Part shown: positions 31,571 to 41,632 of the stretch, in pieces
Numbering within the stretch: the first letter of the stretch is position 1
Layout of the letters: each line of letters starts with the position of its first letter
Assembly: GCF_024756255.1 (NCBI RefSeq)
Contig: NZ_JANUHB010000008.1
Coordinates: 1 to 64,000 of the forward strand
Reading direction: 5' to 3'
DNA from: Massilia agilis
GTDB taxonomy: Bacteria; Pseudomonadota; Gammaproteobacteria; Burkholderiales; Burkholderiaceae_D
DNA: 64,000 bases
Notes under the pieces: generated by a model
Databases searched by the model: none
Told to the model about the DNA's origin: nothing
What the model saw: the letters and a program-made list of their open reading frames with translations, nothing else
Position numbers and translations under genes: made by a program

Positions 31571-34500
31571 TACAGGACCGAAGGCCCGAGGTAGATCTGG
31601 GCCGTGATCACGTCGAACGGGAAGTCGATCGTGGTCGCCGCCACATGATTGCCTGCCGCGTCGGTGACGCCGCTCAGGTCCAGCGACAGCTTGCCCGATT
31701 TGCTCGGATGCAGCGTGAGGACCGACACTTCGTGGTTGTTCAGCATCGTGGTGCCCCAGTTGCTCGGGTCGTTGGCATGGGCGTCGGAGGCGTTGTTCGA
31801 GTTGTCCCACAGCGTGCCTGTGCCCAGTGCGCCGTGGTCCACCAGCTCGCTGAACACCAGCTGGAATCCGCTGCCCGTGACCGAGCTGGTCCAGCTGGCC
31901 ACCGTTGGCGCCGTGGCGTCGATCGTGACCGCGACGCTGGCGGACGCCACGCTGGCATTGCCGGCCGCATCCAGCTGGCGTGCGCTGAGCGCATGGCTCC
32001 CGTCCAACAGCTCGCCCGACGGGGCAATGCTGAAATTGCCGCTGCCGTCTGCCGTCCCGGTTCCCACTTTTTCCGCCCCATCGTACAGGTCGACCCGCAT
32101 GCCGGGCACCGCGCCGCCGCCCGTGATGACGGGCTTTTTGACGTTGGTGATGTGGTCGGTGTTCGACACCCCGGAGTCGCTGCTTGCGGACAGCGCCAGC
32201 CCGGTCAGTGCGGCGGGCGCGGTGCGGTCGATGGTCAGGGCCAGCACGTCCGATGCGACGCTCACGTTGCCGGCCAGGTCCGTCTGGCGCACCGTAAAGT
32301 TGTGCAGGCCTTCGGTAATCGAGGCGAGCGTGATGGTCCAGTCGCCCATCTCGTCGGCGACGGCGGCGGCGACCGAGGTGGTGCCGTCGAACAGCTCGAC
32401 CTTTGCGCCTTGCTCGCAACCCATGCCCATCAGGATGGGATTGGTCGCGTTGGTGAGGTTGTCGCCCACGGTGCCGCTGTCGGTTGCGCTGTTGAGCACC
32501 GGTGCGTTTGGCCGCTCGGCGGAGAGGTCGATGTTCAGCGCCAGCGCTTCGGACAGGGCGCTGGTGTTGTTGGCGCCGTCGGTCTGGCGCACCGCGAGAT
32601 CGTGCATGCCTTCGGTCAGGTTCGACAGCGCCAGGCTCCACACGCCGTCGGCGTTGGCGGTGGCGCTGCCCACGCGGGTGGTGCCGTCGAACAGCTCGAT
32701 CTTCGCGTTGGGCAGGCTGCCGGTCCCGCTGATGGTCGGGGAGGCGATGTTGGTGATGGCGTCGCCGTGCACGCCGCTGTCGCTGACCGTGGCAAGCGCC
32801 GGCGCGGGAGGCTTTGCGATGCCGCTGCTGACGATGGTCAGCTCCAGCCAGGACGACGGGCTCTCGTTGTGCGCATCGTCGATCTGCCTGGCCACCAGGT
32901 TGTGCATGCCGACCGTGAGCGATGTCGTGATCGACCAGTTGCCGCTTGCGTCGGCCGCCGTAGAGGTCAACCAGTATTCGCCGTCATACAAGTCGATTTC
33001 GTTACCCGGTTCGGCCTTGTCGCCGTGCAGGGTGACGATGGTCTTGGAGGTGATGTTGTCGCCCGCGGTGCCGGTGTCGTCTGCCGGGTCGAGGGTGGGC
33101 TTGCCGGGTGCGGCGGGCGCGACCGTGTCGATCACGGCGGTGCCGCCGAGCAGGTCGAATTGCGTGAAGTCGATGTTCGACGCAACCAGCGCATTGCCTG
33201 CCAGGTCGGTCAGGCCGGTGACCAGGTTGGCCGTGCTGGACAGCTTGAGTTCGCCGTTGACGTCGGAGGCGCCGACCGTGTACTCGAAGACGGCGTACGT
33301 GCCGCCTTCGGTCAACGCGAGAAGCTTCGCCTGTCCGTTGCTGCTCAAGCCGAGCGACGGGGTCGCCCCTTCAGCCAGCTTCATCGGCTCGCTGAACGTC
33401 ACCCCGATGTGGATCGTCGAACCCGCGCCGTACGAATCGTGCGAGCCCGTGAACAGCCAGGCGCGGGTCGCGTGCGGCGCAAGCGTGTCCACATACACGC
33501 CCGAGGTGTGGAATTCGAGCGGATGGTCGGCCGCCATGTTGCCGGCGATGTCGGTGAGCGTGCCGGGCAGGTAGAGCGTATAGCCCAGGCCCGAGACCAG
33601 CTTGGCGTCGGCCGCGCCGATCGTCAGCGTCTTGCCGTCCGCCGACAGGTTGCTTGCGCTGATGGTCACGAACACCTCCCGGCCGTCCGCACCCTCGAGC
33701 ACGACCTGGTCGTCGCGGTACTCCGTCGTGCTGGCGTGCCAGTACATCTTCTCGTTGAAGGTGATCACGAGTGGCAGGCCCGGGTCGTACAAGGTGCCCT
33801 CCACGGGCGCAACCAGCGCCGGTACCGGCGCGGTGGTTTCGACCGTGATGGTGCGGCTCATGGTGGCGCTGGCATGGCCGTTAGTGTCGATCACGTTCGC
33901 TTCGATGACATGGCTGCCGTCCGACAGCGGCGTGCTCACCTTGTAGCTCCAGCTCGAGGTGGCGCCGCGTTCGATCGAGATCTGGTCCTGTGCGATGGCC
34001 ACACCGTCGATGCGCAGCTGGACCGACTGGTCGGCGCCCAGGGTGCCGACGAAGTGGCCGCCAACCAGGGTTTGCGCGTCGTGTGTGATGTAGTCGTGCG
34101 CATCCGGCCCGGTATCGTCGATCACCAGGTCCGGGGACAGCAGCGTGGTGACCGTGGTGTCCACCGCGTAGCCGGTCGAGACCGCGGTGCCGCTGAACGC
34201 CGATGCGTCGGCCGGGTGGACCTTGGCCAGGTTCAGGCTCACCGTGTTGGTCGCCTCCAGCGTGCCGCCGGCGGCCGGCTTGAGCGTGGCGTACCAGGTC
34301 TTGCCGTCCGCCGAGGCGTGCAGGTTCTCGACCGTCGCGTTCTGGGCGCTGATCGCGTCGGCATCGATGCTGCTTACCGCCACCTCGAAGCCGATGGTCA
34401 CGCCGATGCTGCCGCCCCAGACCAGCTTGGAGCCGCTGAGCGCGACGGTGGCGTGGCCCACCGGCGCGGTGTTGGCATCGACGCTGTAGCCGGTCGTGCT

Positions 34501-35790
34501 GGTGACCGTGCCCATGCCGGCGTTGCCGTACACGTCCTGCACGTTCGCGGCGTCGATGTTGACGAAGTTGTTGCCGGTGTCGCTGCTGGCGGGGGTGAGC
34601 GTGGCCACCCAGGTCACGCCGCCGTCGTCGCTGTGCAGGCTGGTGAGGTTCGCGTGCGGCGTCGTGATGGCCGCGGCCGGATTTTTCACCGCTTCCGAGA
34701 ACGTGATCGTCAGCGTCACGCTGTGGGTCGGGTTGATCGCCGTGCCGTCGAGTGCAATGCTGGACACCGACGGACCCTGCGTGTCCACGCTGTAGGCCCC
34801 GGACGTGGCGATGCCGGCGCCGAAGTTGCCGGCCATGTCCTGCACGCGCCCCAGGTTGATCTGCAGGTTGCCGGTCTGGGTCGTGCCGCTCATCGGGGAC
34901 AGCCCGACCGTCCAGTTCACGCCGCCGTCAAGGGTGGTGAGCGAGGTGATGTTGGCGTAGGTGGCCGACAGCGCCTCCACGGTCAGGTTCACCGCTTCGG
35001 AAAAGGTGAGGGTGGCACTTGCGCCGGTCTTGCTCATCACCGGCGAGATGCCGCTGAACGCCACTTTCGGCAGCGTGGGCAGCACGCTGTCGGACAGGTA
35101 GGTGCCGACGTTGGCAACGCCGGTCCCGGCGTTCAGGGCGGCGTCCTTCACCTGCGTCATGTCCAGCGATGCCACGTTGCTGGTGCCTTGGACGTTGGCG
35201 GCGGCGGTCACCGTCGCCTGCCAAGTGGTGCGGCTGGCGTCCACCGGGTGCAGGTTGGTGATCACCGCGTTGGGCGTGGTGAAGGCGGCGGCATCGAGCG
35301 TGGGCACCGATTCGGAAAAGGTGATGCTCATGGTGCCGCTGTTAGCCGCGTTCAGCGCCGGCGTGAACAAGGTCGAAACGATCGAGGGCGGCATGGTGTC
35401 GGTGTTCGACACGGTGAACGAGGTCCGGCCCGGGTTGGAGAGGCCGGCAAACGGGAATTGCGAGCTGGACAGCAGCACGCCCGGCCCCATCAGCACGCTG
35501 TAGCTGTGCCCGCCCGGCAGGTCGAGCCCGTCGATGTACACGTGGTTGCCGTCGATCGTCACGCTACCCACCGGCACCTCGCGCGTGACCGTCGCGCCGA
35601 CGATGCGCATCGTCGGCAGGCCGGTGGCGCGGTCGATCACGCTCTGGGCGGCGCCGTCGGTGATGAAGATGCTGCCGCTGCCGCGCGCCATGCCGGTCGA
35701 AAAGCCCAGGTCCAGGCGCAGGTGGCCGGGGCTGCCTGTGACGTGGACGATGTCGGTCAGGAGGGGAGGCACGCTCGAGTATGTGGTCAT
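31567..35790 (-). CDS. Giant Ig-like repeat protein (paralogue 1)
   Basis: 1407 residues. An N-terminal module (about 20-125: LDLGFSTGMARGSGSIFITDG.. GNHVYIDGLDL.. HSYSVLMGPG) is shared with the neighbour. Next come several SbsA/SwmB-like beta domains of about 110 residues (SITFSESV.., TITFSEAV..). Four Ig-like repeats of about 95 residues close the protein ('DSG..GD.ITN...P.I.G....GA.VELFDG....G.A.AD..G.W......L..G.H.L.VRQ.D.AGN'). No Sec signal, RTX repeat, membrane anchor or catalytic motif is visible. The architecture is that of secreted adhesins, often type I exported, but no exporter is in the window. The ribosome site is weak. Confidence 0.85.
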   Translation of the reverse strand: MTTYSSVPPLLTDIVHVTGSPGHLRLDLGFSTGMARGSGSIFITDGAAQSVIDRATGLPTMRIVGATVTREVPVGSVTIDGNHVYIDGLDLPGGHSYSVLMGPGVLLSSSQFPFAGLSNPGRTSFTVSNTDTMPPSIVSTLFTPALNAANSGTMSITFSESVPTLDAAAFTTPNAVITNLHPVDASRTTWQATVTAAANVQGTSNVASLDMTQVKDAALNAGTGVANVGTYLSDSVLPTLPKVAFSGISPVMSKTGASATLTFSEAVNLTVEALSATYANITSLTTLDGGVNWTVGLSPMSGTTQTGNLQINLGRVQDMAGNFGAGIATSGAYSVDTQGPSVSSIALDGTAINPTHSVTLTITFSEAVKNPAAAITTPHANLTSLHSDDGGVTWVATLTPASSDTGNNFVNIDAANVQDVYGNAGMGTVTSTTGYSVDANTAPVGHATVALSGSKLVWGGSIGVTIGFEVAVSSIDADAISAQNATVENLHASADGKTWYATLKPAAGGTLEATNTVSLNLAKVHPADASAFSGTAVSTGYAVDTTVTTLLSPDLVIDDTGPDAHDYITHDAQTLVGGHFVGTLGADQSVQLRIDGVAIAQDQISIERGATSSWSYKVSTPLSDGSHVIEANVIDTNGHASATMSRTITVETTAPVPALVAPVEGTLYDPGLPLVITFNEKMYWHASTTEYRDDQVVLEGADGREVFVTISASNLSADGKTLTIGAADAKLVSGLGYTLYLPGTLTDIAGNMAADHPLEFHTSGVYVDTLAPHATRAWLFTGSHDSYGAGSTIHIGVTFSEPMKLAEGATPSLGLSSNGQAKLLALTEGGTYAVFEYTVGASDVNGELKLSSTANLVTGLTDLAGNALVASNIDFTQFDLLGGTAVIDTVAPAAPGKPTLDPADDTGTAGDNITSKTIVTLHGDKAEPGNEIDLYDGEYWLTSTAADASGNWSITTSLTVGMHNLVARQIDDAHNESPSSWLELTIVSSGIAKPPAPALATVSDSGVHGDAITNIASPTISGTGSLPNAKIELFDGTTRVGSATANADGVWSLALSNLTEGMHDLAVRQTDGANNTSALSEALALNIDLSAERPNAPVLNSATDSGTVGDNLTNATNPILMGMGCEQGAKVELFDGTTSVAAAVADEMGDWTITLASITEGLHNFTVRQTDLAGNVSVASDVLALTIDRTAPAALTGLALSASSDSGVSNTDHITNVKKPVITGGGAVPGMRVDLYDGAEKVGTGTADGSGNFSIAPSGELLDGSHALSARQLDAAGNASVASASVAVTIDATAPTVASWTSSVTGSGFQLVFSELVDHGALGTGTLWDNSNNASDAHANDPSNWGTTMLNNHEVSVLTLHPSKSGKLSLDLSGVTDAAGNHVAATTIDFPFDVITAQIYLGPSVLY

Positions 35791-35955
35791 GATGGGATGC
35801 CCGGCCCGGAGGCGGCCGGCAGGTAAACGGTGGCACGGAGCCCGCTACGGGCGAACCTGAATAGCGGGATGATAACAAACAAAACAGCAACATTTTCCCG
35901 AGGGAACTAACTTTTTGTTTCCTTGTTGCATGGGGGCGACTGCCATACCGCCCCG

Positions 35956-38900
35956 TCAGGTCGTGGGCGGCCCGACGGTGAAGACCAGGTCCGGCAGGCC
36001 GACCAGCGACACGTTACCGGCCAGGTCGGCGGCCTGGCTGGATTCGGCGTGCAGCTTGTAGGCGCCGTTGGCCAGGCCGTCGATCTGGAATACCGAGATG
36101 TCGTGCGAGCCGTCGCTGCCCACGCTCCAGTTGGCGCCGGCGGCATAGGTCGCCACCACATGGTTGGCCGAGTCGTACAGCGTCAGCGCGCCCACGGAGG
36201 CGACGTCGATCCGTTCGTTGAACTTCAGGATGAAGGCCGCGCCCGAGGCCACGGATGCGGTCGAGCTGGACAGGGTGGGGCCATTGGTATCCATCGTGAT
36301 CGTCAGCGCCGGGGAATCGGGCCCTTCGTTGCCGGCGTCGTCACACTGGCGCACCACGTACTGGTAGGTGCTGCCCACCACCAGGTTCTTGGACGTGATG
36401 CTCCACTTGCCGCTGGCGTCGGCCACGCCTTCGCCCATCAGCGCCGGGGTGGACTGCAGCAGGTAGATGCGCACCAGGCTGTTGGGCGCTGCGGTGCCGG
36501 TCAGCGTGGGCGTGGTGTCGCGCGTGATGTGGTCGCTGTTCGAGACGCCGGTGTCGCTGCTCGGGTCCAGCGCGGGTGCGGACAGCACGCTGGCCGGGGC
36601 CACCGTGTCGATCGTGACCTGCACCGTGGCCGACAGCGGACCCAGGTTGCCGGCCTGGTCCATCTGCAGCACGGACAGGGTATGCACGCCGTCGGACAGC
36701 GCCTTCGAATCGAACACGTCGGCGAACCAGGTGCCGTCGGCATTGGCGTAGCCGCCGCCGATCCTGGTGCTGCCCTCGTAGAGCTGAATCTCGCGCGCGT
36801 CCGGCTCGGCGCCGGTGCCGGTCAGGGTCGGGGTCGCATCGTTGGTCAGGCGGTCGCTGTGCGAGATGCCGTGGTCGCTGTAGCTGTAGAGTGACGGCGC
36901 GTTGAGCGCGGCCGGGGCGTGGGTGTCCACCGCGATGTTCCACTCCAGGTTCAGCGGCGCGACCTGGATGTGCGACGCGTCGAGCTTGTTGCCGGCCAGG
37001 TCTTCGATCTTGCCGGCCAGGCCGCTGGCGTCGGCAATGTCGAGCCTGGCGGTGTCGGCGTCGCTGGCCCCGACCGTGTAGCTGAAGTGCAGGGTCTTGC
37101 CGTCGCTGCTCGCGCTCTTGTAGGTGGCCGTGCCACCGGTATTGAGCGCCAGCGACGGCGTCTGGCCCGAGACCGCGCGCACCGCCTCGTCGAACAGGAC
37201 GGCGATGTCGATCGTGGTGCCGGCCGGGTAGCTCTTGCCGGGCCAGCCGCTGCTGGTGACGCCGTCCGCGCGCAGCGCCGACGGCGCCGTGGTGTCGGTA
37301 TAGGTGCCGCTGGCCTTGAGTTCGACCGAACTGGCCGGCAGCAGGTTGCCGGCACGGTCCATGATCACCGCGCCAGGCAGCGTGACCCTGTAGGTGCTGC
37401 CGCCGGCCAGGTGCAGCGCGTCGGCCGAGACGGCCAGCGTTTTGTGGTCGGCCGAAAAATTGCGGTCGTCGATGGTGATGCTGGCGATGCCGGCATAGGC
37501 GCTCACGTTCTCCAGTTGCAGTGCGGTGGAGGCGACGCTGGGGTCGAGATAGACCGGCTCGCTGAAGTTGAGCAGCAGCGGCGACGAGGCGTCCTGCGTG
37601 GCGCCGGTGGCCGGGCCGGTGAGCGACGGGAGCGTCGAGTCGATCGTGAACACCTGGGTCACTTGCGCGCTGTGGTGCCCGGTGGCGTCCTGCAGCCAGG
37701 CCGTGACCTGGTGTGCGCCCTCGGCCAGCACGGTGGAGTTGAAGGCGGACCAGGTGTACTTCTGCGTTTCGTTGTTGAACGCGAGCGAGGCGCTGGCATC
37801 CACGCCGTCCAGCATGAGCCTGACCGAGGTGCCGTCTGCGGGCGCGCCAGATCCCGACAGGCCGATGACGCAGCCTTTCAAGTTCAGGCGGCTGTCGGTG
37901 GTCAGGTAGTCGCTGCTGCTCACGCCCGTGTCGTTGATGCTCACCGTCGGCGCGAGCCAGGCGGTGACGATGGTGTCCACCGCGTAGTTGCCGGAACTGG
38001 CAGTGCCGGTCCCGGTGTGGTTGGCGGTGCTGACCACGCGCGCCATGTCGATGGCGACCGCATTGGACGGCGCGTTGATGCCGCCCGCGCCAGGCGCCAG
38101 CGTGGCCGACCAGGTCGTGCCCGAGGCATCGACCGGGTGCAGGTCCTGCAGCTGTGCGTTGGGCGTGGAGACTGCGCCCGGGTCCAGGCTCGATACGCCT
38201 TCCGAGAAGGTGATGGTGACGGTCGGCGCGGCGCCGCCGGCGCGCAGCGTGGTGGCGCCGGACAGGGCCACCGTGGCGGTCAGGCCGCCGGTTGGCGCGG
38301 TGGCGATGGCGTAGCTGGCGCTGCTGGACACGGTGCCGCTGCCGGCATTGCCGGCGATGTCGAGCACCTTGCCCAGGTCCACGCTGACCTGGTTGCCGCT
38401 GCTGGGCGTGGTGTCGGCCGCCGACAGGGTGGCCGTCCAGGTGCGGCCGTTGTCGCTGGTCGCCAGCGCGCCCACGGTCGCGTGCGGCGCGCTGATCGCC
38501 GCGGCCGGCAGTGCCTGCACCGGTTCAGTAAACACCAGCGTCAGGCCGATCGTGTGCGCGCTGTCGAGCACAATGCCGGCGAGCTGGATCGACGGCAGCG
38601 CGGGCGGCTTGGTGTCAACCTGGTAGCTGGCCGCAAGGCTCGTGGGAATCCCCGCGTTGCCGGCCGCGTCGTGCAGGTTGATCATGTTGATGCCGACGTT
38701 GGCGCTGGTTTCGACGTTCAGGTCCGTCGCCGAGAGCGTTGCTGTCCAGGTGATCTTGTCGTCCGACTGCAGGTTGGTGAGCACCGCGTTCGGCGTGGTC
38801 ACCATCGATGCGTTGAAGTCGGGGACCGCTTCCGAGAACTTGATGGTCAGCGTGGCCGGGGCGCCGCTGCGCAGCATCGAACTACTCAGGTTCATCGAGA

Positions 38901-39399
38901 CCAGGGTGGGCGCGGAGCGGTCCACCGCGGCGCCGGTGTCAAAGCGCGCCATGCCGGGGTTGAGGGTGCCGAAGGCGTTGCCGCTGCTTGATGCGAGGGC
39001 GCCGGGCGCCATCACCACGCTGTAGCTGTGCTGCGGCTGCAGGTCCCAGCCATCGATCACCACATGGTTGCCGCTGAAATGCACGCTGCTCGCTGCCACC
39101 TGCTTGGTGTCGGTCGCGCCAATGATGCGCATCGTCGGCAGGCCGGTGCCGCGATCGACCACCGTCTGCACCGCCCCGTCCGTGATCCAGATCGCGCCCG
39201 AGCGAAGCGCCATCGCCGTGCTGAACACCAGGTCGATGCTCATGTGGTCCGGCGCCCCGCTCGGGGTCGCGCCGCCGAAAATGGGCACCGGGAACGCGAT
39301 GTCCGCGGAAGAGCGGCTGCTGCCCTGCATCAAAACAACGCCGGGCTGGGCAGCGCTTGCGGCGAAGGGGCCGGAAAGGAAGGAAGTCGGTCGGGTCAT
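35956..39399 (-). CDS. Giant Ig-like repeat protein (paralogue 2)
   Basis: About 1147 residues with the same N-terminal module as its downstream neighbour (LVFSTAMALRSGAIWITDG.. GLPTMRIIGAT.. GNHVVIDGWDL.. HSYSVVMAPG), then SwmB-like domains (TIKFSEAV, TLVFTEPV, NFSEPVYLD). Two C-terminal Ig-like repeats (NDATPTLTGTGAEPDAREI and RDTTPTLTGTAAPN) and a last strand-rich segment follow. The start is put at ATG 39399 (MTRPTSF); an in-frame ATG at 39459 adds 20 unlike residues. No signal peptide. It lies 165 bases upstream of paralogue 1 on the same strand. Probably a cell-surface or secreted adhesin; the family is clear but the function is inferred. Confidence 0.83.
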   Translation of the reverse strand: MTRPTSFLSGPFAASAAQPGVVLMQGSSRSSADIAFPVPIFGGATPSGAPDHMSIDLVFSTAMALRSGAIWITDGAVQTVVDRGTGLPTMRIIGATDTKQVAASSVHFSGNHVVIDGWDLQPQHSYSVVMAPGALASSSGNAFGTLNPGMARFDTGAAVDRSAPTLVSMNLSSSMLRSGAPATLTIKFSEAVPDFNASMVTTPNAVLTNLQSDDKITWTATLSATDLNVETSANVGINMINLHDAAGNAGIPTSLAASYQVDTKPPALPSIQLAGIVLDSAHTIGLTLVFTEPVQALPAAAISAPHATVGALATSDNGRTWTATLSAADTTPSSGNQVSVDLGKVLDIAGNAGSGTVSSSASYAIATAPTGGLTATVALSGATTLRAGGAAPTVTITFSEGVSSLDPGAVSTPNAQLQDLHPVDASGTTWSATLAPGAGGINAPSNAVAIDMARVVSTANHTGTGTASSGNYAVDTIVTAWLAPTVSINDTGVSSSDYLTTDSRLNLKGCVIGLSGSGAPADGTSVRLMLDGVDASASLAFNNETQKYTWSAFNSTVLAEGAHQVTAWLQDATGHHSAQVTQVFTIDSTLPSLTGPATGATQDASSPLLLNFSEPVYLDPSVASTALQLENVSAYAGIASITIDDRNFSADHKTLAVSADALHLAGGSTYRVTLPGAVIMDRAGNLLPASSVELKASGTYTDTTAPSALRADGVTSSGWPGKSYPAGTTIDIAVLFDEAVRAVSGQTPSLALNTGGTATYKSASSDGKTLHFSYTVGASDADTARLDIADASGLAGKIEDLAGNKLDASHIQVAPLNLEWNIAVDTHAPAALNAPSLYSYSDHGISHSDRLTNDATPTLTGTGAEPDAREIQLYEGSTRIGGGYANADGTWFADVFDSKALSDGVHTLSVLQMDQAGNLGPLSATVQVTIDTVAPASVLSAPALDPSSDTGVSNSDHITRDTTPTLTGTAAPNSLVRIYLLQSTPALMGEGVADASGKWSITSKNLVVGSTYQYVVRQCDDAGNEGPDSPALTITMDTNGPTLSSSTASVASGAAFILKFNERIDVASVGALTLYDSANHVVATYAAGANWSVGSDGSHDISVFQIDGLANGAYKLHAESSQAADLAGNVSLVGLPDLVFTVGPPTT

Positions 39400-39640
39400 G
39401 GCATGTTGGGCGCCGCAGGTGCGCGGCGGCGCCGGGCCTTTGGTATTTGAACAAGCCATTTAACCCGGAAAATTGGCCCCGGGAAAGAGGTCAGGGAGCG
39501 AATCCCCCCGGCAGGGGGTGATAGCGGCGCTCATCACTGCGGTGCAGCATCGAACAGCGTTGCGTGCCGACGGCAGAGCTGCTATGTTGATGTCAAAGCA
39601 AGGCCCAGGCAACAAATCTTCCTACATCGAAAGGAACGAG

Positions 39641-40060
39641 ATGACTGTACCGAGCAACAAAACGGACCCGCCGTCCGTCAAACCCCATCCATTCTGGTTG
39701 ATTCCTGTCGGCGCGCTGGTCGGCTGCCTGCTGTTCCTGGCGGGCGAGGACGGGCCGCTGGCGCAGCAAGCCTTCATCGGCGCCATGTGGGGCGCATTTG
39801 GCGCGGTGCCGGTGGTGATGGTGTCCGCCTTCATCCTGATCACCCTGAACCACCGCCGCGAGAGCGCCGAGTGGGAGAGCCACAGCCTGAGCTGGTACCT
39901 GAGCACGCATCCCGAGTGCGCGGTGGCGCGCTCCGACGTGCATTGCCACTCGTGCGGCGAGGCGCGGGTCCACCGGCGCAACATGAACAGCCGCGGCGAC
40001 GTGCGCGCCGTCGTGTGCTCCGAGTGCGGCGAAGTCCTCTACTACGAACGCGAGGGCTGA
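39641..40060 (+). CDS. Small membrane protein with C-terminal zinc ribbon
   Basis: 139 residues. ATG 39641 has AAGGA 7 bases upstream. Two membrane helices (FWLIPVGALVGCLLFLAG and AFGAVPVVMVSAFILITL) are followed by a cytosolic domain with CHSCGEARVHRRNMNSRG..VVCSECGEVLYY, a four-Cys zinc ribbon. I do not recognise a family with known function. It is divergent from the giant Ig-like genes and convergent with xth. Confidence 0.75.
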   Translation: MTVPSNKTDPPSVKPHPFWLIPVGALVGCLLFLAGEDGPLAQQAFIGAMWGAFGAVPVVMVSAFILITLNHRRESAEWESHSLSWYLSTHPECAVARSDVHCHSCGEARVHRRNMNSRGDVRAVVCSECGEVLYYEREG

Positions 40061-40111
40061 GGGCGGCGCCTCCTGGCCCGCGCATCGATCGGTGGCGGGC
40101 CGTGACGCGGC

Positions 40112-40882
40112 TTACAGGTGGTAGTCGATGATCAGCGGGGCGTGGTCGGAGAAGCGCTCGTCCTTGTAGATCGAGACCGCCTTCGCGCTGGCCGCGATGC
40201 CCGGGGTGGCAACGTGGTAGTCGATCCGCCACCCCACGTTCTTGGCCCAGGCCTGGCCGCGGTTGCTCCACCAGGTGTACTGCTCGGGGCGCTGGTCGAT
40301 CCCGCGGTGCACGTCCACCAGTCCCAGCTCATCGAAAATGCGCGTCATCCACGCGCGTTCTTCCGGCAGGAAGCCCGAATTCTTCTGGTTGCCCTTCCAG
40401 TTCTTCAGGTCGATTTCCTTGTGCGCGATGTTCCAGTCGCCGCAGATCACCACTTCGCGGCCTTCGGCCTTGAGCTCCGACAGGTGCGGCAGGAACACGT
40501 CCATGAAACGGAACTTGGCTTCCTGGCGCTCAGGCGAGGACGAGCCGGACGGGCAGTACACCGAGATCACGGTCAGGTTGCCCAGGTCGCAGCGGGTGTA
40601 GCGGCCTTCGGCGTCGAATTCAGGGCAGCCAAAGCCGGTGCGCACGGCGTCCGGCTTGCTGCGGCTGTACACGCCGGTGCCCGAATAGCCCTTCTTCTCG
40701 GCATAGTGGAAGTGGCCGTGGTAGCCGTGTGGCGCGAGGAATTCCTCGGTCATGTCGGCCTCCTGGGCCTTGAGCTCCTGGACGCAGATGAAATCGGCGT
40801 CCTGCTTGCCCATCCAGTCGAAGAAGCCCTTCTTGTGGGCGGAGCGGATGCCGTTGAGGTTGGCGGAGATAATTCGTGGCAT
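40112..40882 (-). CDS. xth: Exodeoxyribonuclease III
   Basis: 256-residue AP endonuclease/3' exonuclease of the EEP fold acting in base-excision repair. MPRIISANLNGIRSAHKKG, the metal-binding Glu in CVQELKAQ, GDWNIAHKEIDLKNWKGN, GWRIDYHVATP and the C-terminal SDHAPLIIDY with its His are all present, and the length is typical. It is divergent from pyrE, an arrangement common in betaproteobacteria. Confidence 0.95.
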   Translation of the reverse strand: MPRIISANLNGIRSAHKKGFFDWMGKQDADFICVQELKAQEADMTEEFLAPHGYHGHFHYAEKKGYSGTGVYSRSKPDAVRTGFGCPEFDAEGRYTRCDLGNLTVISVYCPSGSSSPERQEAKFRFMDVFLPHLSELKAEGREVVICGDWNIAHKEIDLKNWKGNQKNSGFLPEERAWMTRIFDELGLVDVHRGIDQRPEQYTWWSNRGQAWAKNVGWRIDYHVATPGIAASAKAVSIYKDERFSDHAPLIIDYHL

Positions 40883-40966
40883 GGACAGTGAGTGGGACGG
40901 GGTGATGCGTGCGCCAGGGGCGGGGGCGGATTACAATACAGCCCGTCTTTTATTTTTGGGGTTATC

Positions 40967-41629
40967 GTGAACAACTTGCGCCAAGAGTTTATCGCGTTTT
41001 CGGTCTCGACGGGAGTGCTGAAGTTCGGCGAATTCACCACCAAGGCCGGCCGCCAGTCGCCTTACTTCTTCAACGCGGGGCTGTTCCACGACGGCGCAAC
41101 GCTCGGCCAGCTGGCGCAGTTCTACGCGCAGACGCTGCTCGATTCCGGCGTGCAGTTCGACATGCTGTTCGGGCCTGCCTACAAGGGCATCACGCTTGCC
41201 TCCGCCACCGCCGTGGCGCTGGCCGCCAAGGGCCGCAACACCTCGTACGCGTACAACCGCAAGGAAGCCAAGGACCATGGCGAAGGCGGCACCATCGTCG
41301 GCGCCAAGCTGCAGGGCAAAGTGGTCATCGTCGATGACGTGATCTCGGCCGGCACCTCGGTGCGCGAGTCGGTGAACATGATCCGCGCCGCCGGCGCCGA
41401 GCCGTGCGCAGTGCTGATCGCGCTCGACCGCATGGAACGCTCGGGCAAGGACGACGCGCTGTCGGCCCATTCGGCGGTGCAGGAGGTGTCGAAGGAGTTC
41501 GGCATTCCGGTGATCTCGATCGCCAACCTCGACGACCTGTTTGGCTACCTGTCCACCCACGCGGACGACCCGCAGCTGGCGCAGTTCAAGGACAAAGTGG
41601 CCGCGTACCGCGCGCGCTACGGCGTCTGA
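40967..41629 (+). CDS. pyrE: Orotate phosphoribosyltransferase
   Basis: 220-residue pyrimidine-synthesis enzyme making OMP from orotate and PRPP. The PRPP loop VVIVDDVISAGTSVRES, GPAYKGITLA and YNRKEAKDHGEGG are conserved. The start is GTG at 40967 (VNNLRQEFIAF), with GGGG upstream and a TACAAT -10 at 40932-40937. An ATG further up would add a non-conserved leader. A dispersed repeat begins 3 bases after the stop. Confidence 0.94.
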   Translation: MNNLRQEFIAFSVSTGVLKFGEFTTKAGRQSPYFFNAGLFHDGATLGQLAQFYAQTLLDSGVQFDMLFGPAYKGITLASATAVALAAKGRNTSYAYNRKEAKDHGEGGTIVGAKLQGKVVIVDDVISAGTSVRESVNMIRAAGAEPCAVLIALDRMERSGKDDALSAHSAVQEVSKEFGIPVISIANLDDLFGYLSTHADDPQLAQFKDKVAAYRARYGV

Positions 41630-41632
41630 CAG

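Noticed and set aside
31450..35826. Very long open frame (over 1400 codons) on the plus strand opposite Ig-like paralogue 1
   Set aside because: It is a low-complexity Arg/Gly/His/Val-rich translation, typical of the antisense of GC-rich genes. The minus strand encodes a clear repeat protein.
31567..39399. Type I secretion signal or RTX calcium repeats in the Ig-like proteins
   Set aside because: No GGxGxDxxx nonapeptides are present, and the C-terminal ends (YLGPSVLY and VGPPTT) do not match a secretion signal I can name.
40075..40101. GGCCCGC / GCGGGCC hairpin between the zinc-ribbon gene and xth
   Set aside because: Only 7 base pairs with a 13-base loop and no T-tract; not distinguishable from chance in this GC-rich sequence.
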